From assembly GCA_963680875.1 (NCBI GenBank), contig OY804585.1, forward strand, positions 49,709,085 through 49,773,084: a DNA stretch of 64,000 bases, written 5' to 3'. This DNA comes from Bathymodiolus brooksi. Its lineage: Eukaryota > Mollusca > Bivalvia > Mytilida > Modiolidae. A program made the position numbers and the translations under genes. The notes beneath the pieces are model-generated. The model saw only the letters and a list, made by a program, of their open reading frames with translations, was not told where the DNA came from and did not search any database. Shown piece after piece: positions 49,840 to 61,222 of this stretch. Numbering within the stretch: position 1 is the first letter of the stretch; each line of letters starts with the position of its first letter.

Positions 49840-50600
49840 GCAATATGTTTTCAACAGCTACATGGAAAAAACATATAGATGATATTTATTTAAAAAAAAG
49901 CATGCTCTCGTTTATTTTTACTTAGAAAAATTAAACATTTATTAGATAGATATTCCCTTATACGTACATTTTGTATATATTTTGCATTTATTAGGCCCGT
50001 TTTAGAATATGGGAATGTAGTATGAGGTAACTGCACTAAAAAGGAATCTGATTTACTGGAAAAGTGTACAAATGGAAGCGGGTCGAATTATAACTGGTCT
50101 TCGATATAATTCCTCTAGACAAAAACTATTCTGTGAATTGGGGTGGGAATCACTAGAAAATAGACGGAATAAACAGAAGCTAACATTTTTTTTTATATAA
50201 TATTGAATGGGTTAACACCTGGGTATAACTTAAAAAATGAAAATAATACAATCCATCCACCGTTTTCCAGAACAAGTTCTTTCTATGATAGCTTTATCCC
50301 TTTCACCATTAGACTATGGAATACTTTGCCCCTAACTATTACTGAATCTCCAAGTTTAAATATCTTTAAAAATAGATTGAAGCACTTCTATAAGACTTTG
50401 GACACATTTCCTATTATAATTTTGGAATAAGGGAGTTTAACATAATTCATTGTCAATTATGAAATGAGGCCAGTAACCTGAAGGTACATTTATTTAATGA
50501 TTTTTTTCATCTGATAATATTGACTGTCCAAACTGTAGATGTACATTAGAAGATAACAACCATTTTTTTTTATATCTGTCCTAAATTTAATAACTAAAGA
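49840..50600 (+). pseudogene. non-LTR retrotransposon C-terminal region, broken
   Basis: Pieces in several frames read in order: TWKKHIDDIYLKKSMLSFIF, RPVLEYGNVV followed by a stop in place of the usual Trp, LLEKVQMEAGRIITGLRYNS, LFCELGWESLENRRNKQKL, NGLTPGYNLKNENN, SFIPFTIRLWNTLPLTI and SPSLNIFKNRLKHFYKT. Near 50520-50590 NIDCPNCRCTLEDNN, HFFLYCPKF forms the C-terminal Cys/His zinc-knuckle-like motif. This order is typical of the region after the reverse transcriptase in CR1/L2/Jockey-type elements. The catalytic domain itself is absent, so the copy is 5'-truncated, as is usual for such elements. Several frameshifts and stops are present. Confidence 0.78.
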
Positions 50601-51289
50601 TTGATCTTATTAGATTCCATACAGATATTAATACCAAAAAATATAATAATGACATTAATATAGATTTATAATCCCGGTATGTACAAAGAAGTATGTCATC
50701 ACGCTTCCGGTTGTCAGGGGTTGTCGACCGTGCATACACATCTTGTAGATCCGGCGACAACCTATTATCTCCCTCTACATGATTATATGTTAGTGTTGTC
50801 CACCGGATTGTCTCATTCTTTAGTAAATTTGCAATAAACCATCCGAATTGTCTTATCACTTTTATATATTAGAATATATGTAAGGAGCCTGATAAATTGT
50901 AGACAAATTGCCTATTAATTATACTGCAACAAGAAAAGCACGTGTCATATAATTTACTACTGATGATTCGGAACATAATATCGACTCTAAATTGAGGTAA
51001 TCACAGCCTGACTGCCGCCCGATTTTTGCCCCAAATACACAAGTGTATTGATAACGTGAAAATATTGCTTGATCATTTAACGTTGCTTAAGTGAACCGTT
51101 ATTATGCTATGATCATGACTATAACAAGTTTTACAAATCATGTAGGTTTAATTAAAGTGGTACTATGCTTTTTTTAATTGCCACAAGGAAAAATGGGAGA
51201 TGGTGGATAGGATTTGAAAATTATTCTTACCACCTGGCCACCAACAACCACTCGGATACTTGCTCTATCAATCAATGGACAAATATAGA
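50601..51289. other. no gene seen
   Basis: A minus frame of 90 codons at 50587-50859 contains SPDLQDVYARSTTPDNRK but matches nothing I can name. The remainder is AT-rich. Confidence 0.4.
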
Positions 51290-51539
51290 AGGGTTTGAAG
51301 ATACTAAAGGGGCAATCAGAATCCGTATATCGAAGAAGAATAGACAACACATTGGCCAAAAGAAAAAGTACAAAAGGATAAACAACAATCTACAAAACAT
51401 ACATATAAAACTAAAAATAGAGTAACACCAACCCCACTAAGAACCGGGAGTGAACTCCGGTGCTCCGGAAGGGTAAGCAGTTCCTGCTCCACTAGTGGCA
51501 CACGTAGTGTTAATCTAGTGACAAACCCGGTAATAAGTC
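51290..51539 (-). mobile_element. Penelope-like element 3' tail, attached to its reverse transcriptase
   Basis: Minus-strand order after the reading frame: ttaccgggtttgtcactaga, gtgccactagtggagcagga, actgcttacccttccggagc, accggagttcactcccggtt, tagtggggttggtgttactc, ttttgtagattgttg, gattgcccctttagtatctt. This attached copy is the reference that identifies the free-standing tails elsewhere in the window. Confidence 0.8.
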
Positions 51540-53165
51540 GTGAATGAGGAAACATAACCGTGGTCATTTGTGACACAGATATTCCATAACGGTTAACCAA
51601 CTCACCGTAATATTTTCGAAGTCATGACTTCAACTTTACCAAAAGGAACCCTTGGATCAGTAGCTTCCTTGTTAGCAGCAACCCTCTATCAAGGAAATCC
51701 TGATAGGAACCACAAGCTCTGGAATATCGTATCATCTGAGAGAGATATACTCCATAGGTAGGTGCTGCTGGAATGTTGCTACATATATATGGAAAGTTCA
51801 CAATGGGAAAATTGAAATCATCTCTTTTGGTGTAAAGTTTCGTTCTTAACCGACCCTCACTGTCGATTTCGATGTGTAGGTCAAGGTATGAAGCAGACCT
51901 ATCTGTATCTGTGGCATCCTTTCTTTCAAGCTCAATGGGATAGATGTGATCAGCAAAATCACCAAACCTAGAATTATATAGTGAAAGGACATCATATATA
52001 TAGCGGAACGTGAAATTAAAGGATCGGGCTAGCTTCTTTTCGTTTTTCTTGAGAAGCCCCTGTATGAAGTCTGCCTCATACGAATAAAGGAAGAGGAGCA
52101 CAGTTTGTACCCATAGGCATACCGACTGTCTGTTAAAAAACACGTCCACCAAACATAGCAAATATGTTGTCAATCAAAAACTCGAGCAGGTTGAAGATAT
52201 CAGTTTCAGAGAACTTTTGGTAGAATCAGAGTGGTGTTTTACAAAATAAGATATGTCTCTTCCTAGCACACTATCTACGTTGACCATTCCTTTTTATAAA
52301 ACACAGTTGGACCAACTCCCTTAATTTGTCCTTCAGCTTAGAGTGAGGAATAGTCATGTAAAGGGTAGAGAAGTCAAATGTTTTAATGCTATTGCAGGAG
52401 GAGAGGGACTTAGATTGTATGTACTCTAACAGATCTTTCGAGTTCTTCAGAATCTACATCTGATTCACACCACCTCTCGAGTAGCTAGTGTCACAGTAGC
52501 TCTGAAACCCGGTTTTGACTACCGATATAATATATGTTAAAAATTTGGAAAGAGGTTTCGTGGAGCATTTGGCAGAGCCAGCAATATAACGCTGTTTGAA
52601 AGGACACTTGTGTAGTTTAGGAATCCAGTAGAGTGATGGTAGATCCAGTTCTTCATCTTTGGTTGAAATTCTAAAGGAACATAAAACAGACCTATGATTG
52701 TCCAGGATTTCCTCTTTCGTAAGTGTCGTCGGGGTATATGTAGGGTTGCCAAGTGAATTGTCAATACCTAATTCCTTTATCAAGCACTCTATGTAATGTG
52801 ATTTACACACAAAAACAATATTGTTAGGTGCCTTGTCGGTGGAGACAATAACATATGTGTCATGATGGAGTGCTTAGCAACATTTGGGTCTTTAAAGATT
52901 GATGTAGAGCGAGTGCTCATAGACCCACTGAGTTTTTTAATTCTAATCTGTATGAGCGACCTCCCACACTTCACCCATTCGGAAAAAGTATCTAAGTCCT
53001 CTTTTTCACATTTTTCCCATTGTCTGGCATAATCCTCGACGGAATCCATACGTATTTAAGTTGTGTTTCCAGTTTATGGATTTAGGCTCACGATATTTAG
53101 GGCCTTTGGCGAACATCTCCCGTAGAGATGTGTTATTGATAATTTTAAGGTCACCAGATGACATT
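51540..53165 (-). pseudogene. Penelope-like reverse transcriptase, inactivated
   Basis: The minus strand carries a nearly complete but frame-broken protein. In order: SSGDLKIINNTSLREMF near 53160, VEDYARQWEKCEKEDLDTF, the block at 52454-52810 (TLTKEEILDNHRSVLCSF, LPSLYWIPKLHKCPFKQRYI, AGSAKCSTKPLSKFLT), SIKTFDFSTLYMTIPHSKL (motif A with its Asp) near 52380, YSYEADFIQGLLKKNEKKL, and a catalytic motif that reads YIYD where YIDD is expected. It ends SASYLDLHIEIDSEGRLRT, NFPYICSNIPAAPTYGVYLS and RACGSYQDFLDRG. The C-terminal YGISVSQMTT lies in another frame near 51590. The YLDLH and WIPKLHK motifs fit Penelope-like elements. No GIY-YIG endonuclease is visible. Loss of one catalytic Asp plus several frameshifts make it dead. 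Confidence 0.82.
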
Positions 53166-53189
53166 ATGTTCTTTTAATTGCTTAATTTT

Positions 53190-53400
53190 AACAAATGTAG
53201 CACGACGGGTGCCACTGTTGTTACAGGAACTGTATACCATTTCCGAGCACCTTGGTTTCTCACCGGTTGCTACTGATTTGTGAATGATTATTTGTCTTTT
53301 TGATCTTTTCTCTTGGCCATTCATTGTATTGTTTGTCCTTCTTCGGTTTGTTGGCTTCTAATTTTCAACCTTTTCCTCAGAAATAAAGACGGTAGTACAA
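53190..53400 (+). mobile_element. Penelope-like element 3' tail, degraded
   Basis: Plus-strand words in the expected order: gtagcacgacgggtgccact, gttacaggaactg, ttccgagcacc, ttggccattcattgtattgt, ttgtccttcttcgg and ttcaaccttttcc. This is a diverged copy of the tail at 37620-38010, lying about 25 bp from the start of the reverse transcriptase relic and pointing away from it. Confidence 0.55.
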
Positions 53401-54113
53401 AACAGGTTTTGTTTCGTTTCGTTTCGTAGATTTAGTTGCTTTCATTTTTCTGAAGGGATTTTGGTGATTTTGCTTCGTAGATTTCATATACGGTAATAAT
53501 TTTGTTGTTTTTGTTTCTCTCATTTTGCTTGCCGTTTTGAATTCTTTCGCTTCGCATTGTTGATTTTATTTGGTTGATACACATTAAAAGGTTCATAGAC
53601 AGTGCCGGATTATGCATTAGGCACGAAAGGCACTGCACCTAGGACCTCTAAAAATGATGCACTTTTTAATTTATATGAAACAAAAAATGACATAATAGTG
53701 CCTCGTACCTACGAAGGCACTAACCCGATCCTGTTCATACGTGAAACATATGTCCTGGTGGTAATTTAACAGCGCAGAATTCCGGTGATATTTTATCATG
53801 TGTCTACGAGATTAAAAGCACATTTAGGATTAATATGAGCCTCGAATAATTGACACCAAATTCGATATGTACGGTTTTATTGCTTTTACTGTGTTGATAC
53901 CTCTGCTGGTGGACTATCAGTCCCCGAGGATATGATCCGCCCATTAGTCAGTGTTTTGGCACTGACATGCTTTATTAGATATATGCATTATTGAAATTTA
54001 CAGTTTCTAAATAAAATAATTAACATCAAAATCAGGTTATCTTTCGCCGATTCTACCAATCCTGCGTTGGCTCTTTAGTGCACTTTTACATTATTTGGTT
54101 TTCCGATCTTTTT
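53401..54113. other. no gene seen
   Basis: AT-rich sequence with a ttcgtttcgtttcg microsatellite-like stretch at about 53410-53430. The minus frame at 53432-53638 is not supported. Confidence 0.45.
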
Positions 54114-54250
54114 ATTCTGAGCATACTTGATGGCGGTTGTTCTGAGCGTACTTGATGGCGGTTATTCTGAGCATACTTGATGGCGGTTATTCTGAGCGTA
54201 CTTGGTGGCGGTTATTCTGAGCGTACTTGATGGCGGTTATTCCAGAAACT
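54114..54250 (+). repeat. five-copy 25-bp array at the hammerhead box
   Basis: The unit is gagcgtacttgatggcggtt plus attct, repeated at an exact 25-bp period (gc at 54121, 54146, 54171 and so on). The word tgagcgtacttgatg is the stem I strand and box I region of the other terminal copies. Confidence 0.93.
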
Positions 54251-54300
54251 CATCGTGGGCACTAAATTTACGTTTTTATTTACAAAATTTTTATTTCCAC
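54219..54300 (+). mobile_element. Penelope-like terminal region after the 25-bp array
   Basis: The last unit runs directly into gttattccagaaactcatcg, tgggcactaaatttacgttt, matching the hammerhead 3' half and downstream sequence of the copies at 37.4, 57.6 and 62.9 kb. Box I reads TTGATGG and the cleavage triplet ATC, so this copy is unlikely to cleave. Confidence 0.7.
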
Positions 54301-54519
54301 GTATGTTGTGTTCTGCAAGTTCCACACGACAGAGTGCTTATCTCACATGACATGCGGCTTATTTTCATCAAGCGATACTAATATAGTGCATATCTCGAAC
54401 ACACTGTTAATATTTACTTAAATAATTCGATTTTAATACTAAGTGTATACTCGCATCAATATTATATATCAGATTCATTGATTGAACAATAAATTTAATT
54501 GATCATTCAAGATTAGACA

Positions 54520-54533
54520 TAATAATAATAATA

Positions 54534-54564
<31 letters not shown>
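54520..54564. repeat. (AAT)n microsatellite
   Basis: About 15 AAT triplets with one AGT interruption. Confidence 0.95.
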
Positions 54565-54679
54565 ACTCCTTCCTTCAAATATAAATGTACAACATGACAT
54601 GATATTACCATGAGGTCATGACCTACATTTGTTCAACATTGTTACCCTAGTACATTGAAATAGGTGTATATGTCCTTGC
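54565..54679. other. no gene seen
   Basis: Short unique stretch. Confidence 0.4.
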
Positions 54680-54850
54680 TTTACACTAAAACCGCATCTG
54701 TGATTTAATGATCGGCGTGCTAGCCACTAATATGGTAGATGGTGGGTTCGAGTCCCGATCGGGTTTAACAAAAGACTACAAATATTTTCCGTTGCTCCGC
54801 TAAGCATGCATCATTAAGGTGTAAGAGGAAGGACATTTAGGTTTAAGCAA
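54680..54850 (+). mobile_element. tRNA-headed SINE-like element, second family, partial
   Basis: The head reads aatgatcggcgtgctagcca, then tggtgggttcgagtcccgat, a clear A-box and B-box pair of tRNA type, followed by aaagactacaaatattttcc and tccgctaagcatgc. The 3' half is missing. Confidence 0.65.
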
Positions 54851-54889
54851 CAATTACTTACACATTTAATGTGCACTAACGAAAACCGG

Positions 54890-55230
54890 ATATGTGGTGT
54901 TGTGGTTAGCGTGTTTGTCTCGAGTGTGGTAGACCGTGGGTTAAAGGACCGATAGTGTCAAACCAACGACTATAAAATTAGTATTTGTTGCTTCTCCGCT
55001 AAGCACACAGGTTTAATTAATGAGATAGAGCAAAGACTGGTTGGCTCAGGGTAATGCGTCCTAGTGGAGCTACATGTCTATCCGTGGACTGTTGTTTCAG
55101 TGAGTTAGCACTATAAAAATCCAGCTAAGACTGCTGTTCTAGAACAAAGCGAACCTCATTATCATTTCATTGAAAAATAACTTGTTCTCACCATGATATT
55201 ACGTGTTGGCGTTAAACAACAATCATTCAC
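54890..55230 (+). mobile_element. tRNA-headed SINE-like element, second family, longest copy
   Basis: The head is gttgtggttagcgtgtttgt, then gtggtagaccgtgggttaaa. The body has caaccaacgactataaaatt, ctccgctaagcac, ttcagtgagttagcactata and aaaatccagctaa. The 3' end ttgttctcaccatgatatta, ttggcgttaaacaacaatca resembles the tail of the first SINE family. The copy at 63245-63430 is its reverse-oriented partner. Confidence 0.68.
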
Positions 55231-55337
55231 TAACTCACTACATTAAAGAACGACCCTATCCGATTCACATAGTAATTGTTAGACATGGTATACAAATATT
55301 TTGTCCAATAACAGTGATACATCGAATGTCCCGATAC

Positions 55338-55612
55338 CGATGGTGGGGTTGTGGTCGTGCTCGTATGGCTGTTGGATTTACAAATACTTATGCAATTAGT
55401 GCATATCACCACTAACCTTGTGAGTTTGAATCCCGCTCATGGCGAGGTGTACTCGATACAACATTTTGGGATAAAGTTTGGCAGTGATTTGCCGCAGGTT
55501 GGTTGTTTTCGTCGGGTATCCCGGCTTCTACCATCAATAAAACTGACCAGTACGATATAGCTGAAACATTATTGAAAGTGGTGTGAAACACCATATCGCT
55601 AACCCCAATTTG
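55338..55612 (+). mobile_element. SINE, full-length copy
   Basis: The head has gttgtggtcgtgctcgtatg and gagtttgaatcccgctcatg. The body has gcgaggtgtactcgatacaa, cgggtatcccggcttctacc and aataaaactgaccag. The tail has cgatatagctgaaacattat and ccatatcgctaacccc. The small frames on both strands here are shadows of the SINE. Confidence 0.87.
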
Positions 55613-55999
55613 AGCTTGTATAATCATTGTCTGTTGTCTACTGGAGATTGTTTGATACTGGGATCCTAGCCACAGGTGGATACATCTGTTGTTAGTAGAT
55701 CGTATGAAACAACCAGTTTGGGACATAGAGAAGTTCCATTGTTCTGTTTTACCAAGGATATGTTGACTCTGTAAGTTGATAGCCCCAATGGACGTTTCAG
55801 TTAAAAGGCTGTTATAGGTCAAAACACAAGCACAAACACAATAAGTTGTAAACATCTAAATGGTTGTCATTAATGATCTTCATCATATTTGTCCTTGAAA
55901 TAAGTAAAAGAGTAAACTCAAGGTCAAAACTTCAAAAAACGACAAGTCGTATGCACGTAGAATCTTCACAATTTAACATTGAAACGTGCCAAACGTCAA
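55613..55999. other. unassigned; one open minus frame
   Basis: A minus frame covering 55600-55855 contains LQSQHILGKTEQWNFSMSQT and starts with MFTTYCVCACVL. I do not recognise a domain, and it runs into the neighbouring SINE, so it is not supported as a gene. Confidence 0.3.
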
Positions 56000-56110
56000 A
56001 TTCAAGGTTTTCTGTGTAGTGTTTGATAGATCGTTGTTTGACTTTTTTATTTTGTCTGTCTGCAATTTGCGTTTTTGTATCTTCAGACCTTTCCTACATT
56101 TTAGGTACCA
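56000..56110 (+). mobile_element. Penelope-like element 3' tail, short fragment
   Basis: ggttttctgtgtagtgtttg, atcgttgtttgac, ttttgtctgtctgc, tttttgtatcttcagacc follow the tail order seen at 37880-38010. Confidence 0.6.
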
Positions 56111-56261
56111 GATGAAGATTATTCCAGACTAATGTTAATATCTACATTTTTAATTTCCACTTTTAACTTTAATCTGTATAACTGCAAAAGGGCATCAGAG
56201 ACAGCAGGAATAAGAAGTGATGAATGCTACGTAGACTTGTTTTATGCTTTGACAATGGTGT

Positions 56262-56375
56262 GTCAGTGGTTTTTTCTCCGGGTACTGCGTTTTCCTCCAC
56301 CGATAAAACTGACCGCTACGATATAAATGCAATATTGTTGAGTGGCGTTAAGCACCATAAACCCAAACCCTTTGT
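56262..56375 (+). mobile_element. SINE, 5'-truncated copy
   Basis: gtggttttttctccgggtac, cctccaccgataaaactgac, cgctacgatataaatgcaat, attgttgagtggcgttaagc, accataaaccc match the body and tail of the SINE. Confidence 0.85.
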
Positions 56376-57579
56376 TTTGATATAAATAGTTTGACGACCC
56401 CTTATACCATGACAAAAAGTAAGGTGTTATTGGTCAACAGCCAAAAACGATAATCAGTATACACATTAACTTGTAACCTTGAAAAGGATCATAATCTATA
56501 TATTATATGACATGTCCTTAATTTAGACACTGAAGAGTTCTCTACCTAACTAGATACTAAGAATTTAAACAATACAATTGGAAATGTCTGTTATATGATA
56601 TTGTATCTTTGTTATCTTATATAATGAAGAATCTACAAGTTGGAATGTATTTTCTTATGTTATATATGTCCATCTGCAAAAGTGTTTTCATTTTATATGT
56701 TTACTCTTTTAATGTTTAGAAAACCGAATAAGACAACAATTATCAAATATAAAACGATATTGTTTTATCGGCATACGTACTTTCGATTCTCGTTCTTCTT
56801 TATATATTTGAAGGTCTTTCAATTGTCCCAAATGCTCACCTATCGTCTGTCTGATTTGTAATTTGTTTCTGTTAGTTGGTTTTTGTATTGTGAGAATATA
56901 TGTTCAGAGTTCACGTACTCGGTCGTCAGTTCTGAACTTAAATTATGCCAGATGTGAAATGCTTGTTTATGCCTTGTGTATATTGCTCAATTACTTATTT
57001 AAACAAGCTGTTGGTATTTTTTAGAATAGAATTTACTATCAAGAGTCATATATATTAATTATATAATATAATAGTGCCGGGTAGATAGATGGAAGGTTCG
57101 AAACTCAAAGCAGACTTTGAAAAGCCCAGCAGAGGATTGATACCAACAAGTCACAAAATATTTAAATCACGTTTTCAAGCCTAAAATGGTAAAAGGTTAA
57201 AGTTCATATACGCAAAACCAAAGATTAAACTGTAGAATCTTAAAAATAATCCACTCTTCGAACAATAGTGTGACGTCAGAGAAGTGCATTATGATCAAAA
57301 CGTTTGACAGTTTGACAGGCATTAGATGTGCTGCTTTAATCTCTAATTGCACTATGAAGAGTTCAGTTCTATATTTTGTAGCTATATTTGTCTTCTTGAA
57401 CATGTTGCCGGGAATGGGCAGGAACAATCTATATTACCCGAGGGAAACATTTATATTTTGACACCTTCCGATATACAAAACCCAATAGTAGTATTTAGAT
57501 TAACGTGTAGTTAAAAGTACGAAATTAGTCCAACCAGGTAAATATTTTCAGATACCATATAAAGTACAAAAACCTAATA
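56376..57579. other. no gene seen
   Basis: AT-rich unique sequence. Frames at 56640-56861 and 57270-57461 lack domains. Confidence 0.45.
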
Positions 57580-57800
57580 AAACGTAGATATCTAATTTAG
57601 TACACACAATAAGTTTCTGTAATAGTCTTCATCAGGTACGCTCAATATCAAAAGATAGGAAGCCCAATTAATTTAATTGCAACTGGAATACGCTGAGTGT
57701 TATAAGAAAACCAAAGGACATAAACAGAATCGCTAAACCCGGCTAAAGTCACCTATGACCGAGGGGGGAGAACCTGAATTTTAATAAAAAATTACATTAC
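57580..57800 (-). mobile_element. Penelope-like terminal region with degraded hammerhead
   Basis: Minus-strand order: ggttctcccccctcggtcat, aggtgactttagccgg, gtcctttggttttc, gagcgtacctgatgaagact, attacagaaac, then ttattgtgtgtactaaatta, gatatctacgtttttatta. CTGATGA and GAAA are both intact, but the GTC cleavage site is lost (tat follows GAAAC). Confidence 0.7.
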
Positions 57801-59199
57801 ATAGGAACTGTAAATTTCAATAATAAATATAGATAGAAAAATATGCAGTACATAGTCAAAGAGCTTGTCATACTATGTTAGCCAAGATATGACTTTAATG
57901 ATTAAATGAAGGATAAATTCCTATCACATGTTGTTCGATTTCCGGGAAAAACAAATGTAGCATGTCCATGCACATAATTCACATGCAATATGCTTTAAAA
58001 CCAAATGTTCTTATGGCGATTAGAAGATTTATCAACATGTCTTTAATTTCCTTCATTATACGGAGAAGCATGTGAAGTGCACATGATTACACTGCATGCA
58101 CGATGCATTAATGAAACCAATTAGTGCAATGAGGTCAATGACTTGTAAATACTCTCTCCTACGATAAATAATTTAAATAGATAATGGGGAAACCATATTA
58201 TCACCTTTGCTGGTAATGACCTACATTTCTCAACATATGCACCTTGTTAAGTGCAGTGGAAGACGGTGATTTAAATATATCAAGTTCATCTAAAAGTCAA
58301 TGGGTCATTCGAAGTTCAATCGTTATATATTACTAATAATATAAATCGCATTTTTCTTGCCTAGTAAAAGGACATGTCAACTAGGACAAAAGGCATTTTC
58401 GCACAACGTTAGTAAGAAAGGCTATGTATGTAAACCAACATGACAAACTATCCAACATTATTTATTGTAGGTTATTACGCTAAAGGAAAACATATTAAAT
58501 ATTTCATTCATCATTTCGAAATTAGTTGGATATCATTAAAGAGGACAGGTGCATATTTAAGATTAATATCGTCATCGGGATAAGAACACACAGGAACTTG
58601 TATTCAAGTGTACGATGTAATTAATGGAGCTTAATATGTAGATATAATAATATTAAGATATTAAGATAGTTTAACCGTTTAACTCTGAAAACCGTGGTAT
58701 AAATGATTTGCACCATGAAGCCATGCAATATCACATCTTGGTCGTTGATTATTGCACGGCTCTCTGAGATTAATAAAACTACAGCCCAGATTTAAAGTGT
58801 GCAATATCTCGTATCTGCGTGTATTATTTCATAGTTCTTAGCTGTTGCGTTCATTCTAGTATATAAACCATAAAAAGATCAAAGGAAAAGAATACATTCA
58901 TCTTACAAGTATTACATGTTATTACCTAGCCGTTCTCATTCAATCCAATGTTGTGATTGATGTCTAAATGGTTGTTCATGTTGACATGATGAGAAGAACA
59001 AGGTCAATTTTCAGGACATATAAAATTTATTCATAAAACTAACATTAATAATGTACGGTATTCATAGCATTTATTTTCTTATTAAATAAAGTGTCAAAGA
59101 GAAGGCTATATATTCTATACAAATTTGTGTTTCTTTTTGTTTAATAAAGCTCATCTCAGCTAAAGGATCAACTGAACTATTCTGATCGAAATTTTCCCG
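57801..59199. other. no gene seen
   Basis: AT-rich unique sequence without frames above noise. Confidence 0.5.
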
Positions 59200-60860
59200 G
59201 GGTCTGTCAGTCCGTCTTTGTACGTTCTAATCATTTCATATTTACAACTTCTACAGAACCACTGCATACCCAGTCACCACACATACCAATCTTTTTCCAC
59301 AAGAAATTCTTAAGAAATAGTTATCTTTTCGGGGCGATTCCAATATGAAGATGCTCGTTTTGGTCTCTGATAGACTATGTTTCAACTTGTTCTACATAAC
59401 TACTGCATGTGAAGTGGCCAACAATGTTCATCTAGGAAGCCAATGTCTTTTGGAGCAATTCGAATTCCAATTAGAAATGCTGTATGTGAAATTCCAACAC
59501 TTCCCAGAAATGTGTCTATGGTTTCTATATGAATGTGCATCGAAATCAAAAATGCAAGCCTTAACCTCCAATGTCAGAGACATTTTTACTTCCTTTCCAA
59601 AATTCCTGAATGTGAAGTCAACAAACTTGCCAGATATGTTCCTTTATATACACACACATACATATTCTTTATTCCCATAACTGTTGCAGATACATAGGTA
59701 CAGAGGTTCATCTATGGATTCTGAAAAAGTGTCGCAACGTTTGGAACAATTCAAAATTCAAGATGGCGACCAATGGCTTCTGATTCGCTGTAGCATTTCA
59801 GATTTGTTCTCCAAAACTACTGCATACCAAGTCACCAGAACTACCGGAAATGTTCTTCTAGAGATTCCTAAGAAAACTTGTTCCTTTTCTCAGCAATTTG
59901 AAATACAAGATGGTTCCACCCGCGTCTGACTGGCTGATACAGATACACTACGATTTCTTCTCGGGAGGTACTGCATGGCATGTCTACAGATGGGGCAGAA
60001 ATGTTCCTTATGTGATTTTTAGCTCGTCTTGCCAAAGGAAATGTGAGTTTTTGCCATCACTTTGGCGTCCGTCGTCCGTTAACTTTTCACATTTCAATCT
60101 TCTACTCTGAAATGAACCGAAACTTGGTAGGAAGCATCTATGGAAGATACTCTTTAAAGATTGCACATATTGTCTCGATCCATTAACAAACATAGCCGCC
60201 ACAGGCAAATCTTTTTTCTGATTGGTTGATTTCTACAATATCTTCTCCTCTGAAACCACTTGGACAAATGAATCGAAACTTGGAAGGAAGCATCCTTGGA
60301 AGGTTCTCTATAATGATTGCTCATTTAGTTACGATCCGTTTACAAAGATGGCCGCCACATGCCATTCTTGTTTCTGATTGGTTAATTTCTACAAAAATAT
60401 TTTCTCCTCTTGAAACCGCTTTCCCAAATGAGCTGAAATTTGGTAGGAAGCATCGTTGAGAGGTCCTCTATAAAGATTGTTTATTTCGTCCCATTCTGTC
60501 TACAACATGGATGCCATAGGAAATTCTTATTTCTGGTGGGTCGATTTCTAAAAACTTCTCCAAAACTGCGTAGCTAAATGAACCGAAACTTGGTGAGAAG
60601 CACCTATGGAAGGTTTTGTATTAGGTTTCCTCAAAGCAGAATTTAAGGTGAGCGACACAGGCGCAGCCCACTGAGCCTCTAGTTAACAAGTGTGGTTACT
60701 TATTGGAACAGTTCTAAATCAAAGATGTTGTCTCTGATTTGGTGAGGTTTTATTTATTTCATTTCTTCCTCGCACCAACTATATACCAAGTCACCAGATT
60801 TGACAGACATGTTCACTTATGGAAGGGAAGTGTCGTTAGTTTTCAGAGCAGTTTTAAACC
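59200..60860 (+). repeat. degenerate tandem repeat of about 140-157 bp
   Basis: The second half is clearest. gattggttgatttctac recurs near 60220, 60376 and 60535 with ctcctctgaaaccac, aatgaaccgaaacttggtag, gaagcatctatggaaggt and aagatggccgccaca in between. In the first half, words such as actgcataccaagtcaccag recur at about 140-150 bp spacing (near 59262, 59403, 59820, 59970 and 60780). Plus frames at 59345-59680 and 59684-59929 fall inside these units and change phase, so they are not supported as genes. Confidence 0.75.
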
Positions 60861-60977
60861 CATAATGACTTGTCTGTTTTTATTAAGCTAAAAACCAATG
60901 TACAAGAGAGTAATAATAGGGATCAATGGAATCTTGCTTTTAGTTAGTTTTGATCCTATTTATGCAATGCAAAACGG

Positions 60978-61222
60978 GGCCGTCGTAGTCGTGATTGCAT
61001 TGTAGTTGGATTTAAAACTATCTACGCAATTAGTGCCTATCACCACCAAAGTTGTGAGTACGAACCCCACTCATGGCGAGGTGTACTCGATCCAACATTA
61101 TGTGATAAAGTTTGTCAGTTACTTGCTGCAGTTGGGTTTTCTCAACCAATAAAACTGACCTCCACGATATTACTGAAATCGTGTTATAAGTGGTGTTAAA
61201 CACCATGACCCTGGCCCTAACC
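60978..61222 (+). mobile_element. SINE, nearly full-length copy
   Basis: The head has cgtagtcgtgattgcattgt and gtgagtacgaaccccactca. The body has gcgaggtgtactcgatccaa and aaccaataaaactgacctcc, with an internal deletion of the ccgggtactcc stretch. The tail has acgatattactgaaat, taaacaccatgaccc and ccctaaccct. Confidence 0.85.

Noticed and set aside
54700..54770. A functional tRNA gene
   Set aside because: A-box and B-box words are present, but there is no complete cloverleaf and the sequence continues as a SINE body.
59345..59929. Two consecutive plus-strand coding exons
   Set aside because: They lie in a degenerate tandem repeat of about 140-157 bp, in different phases, with no domain.
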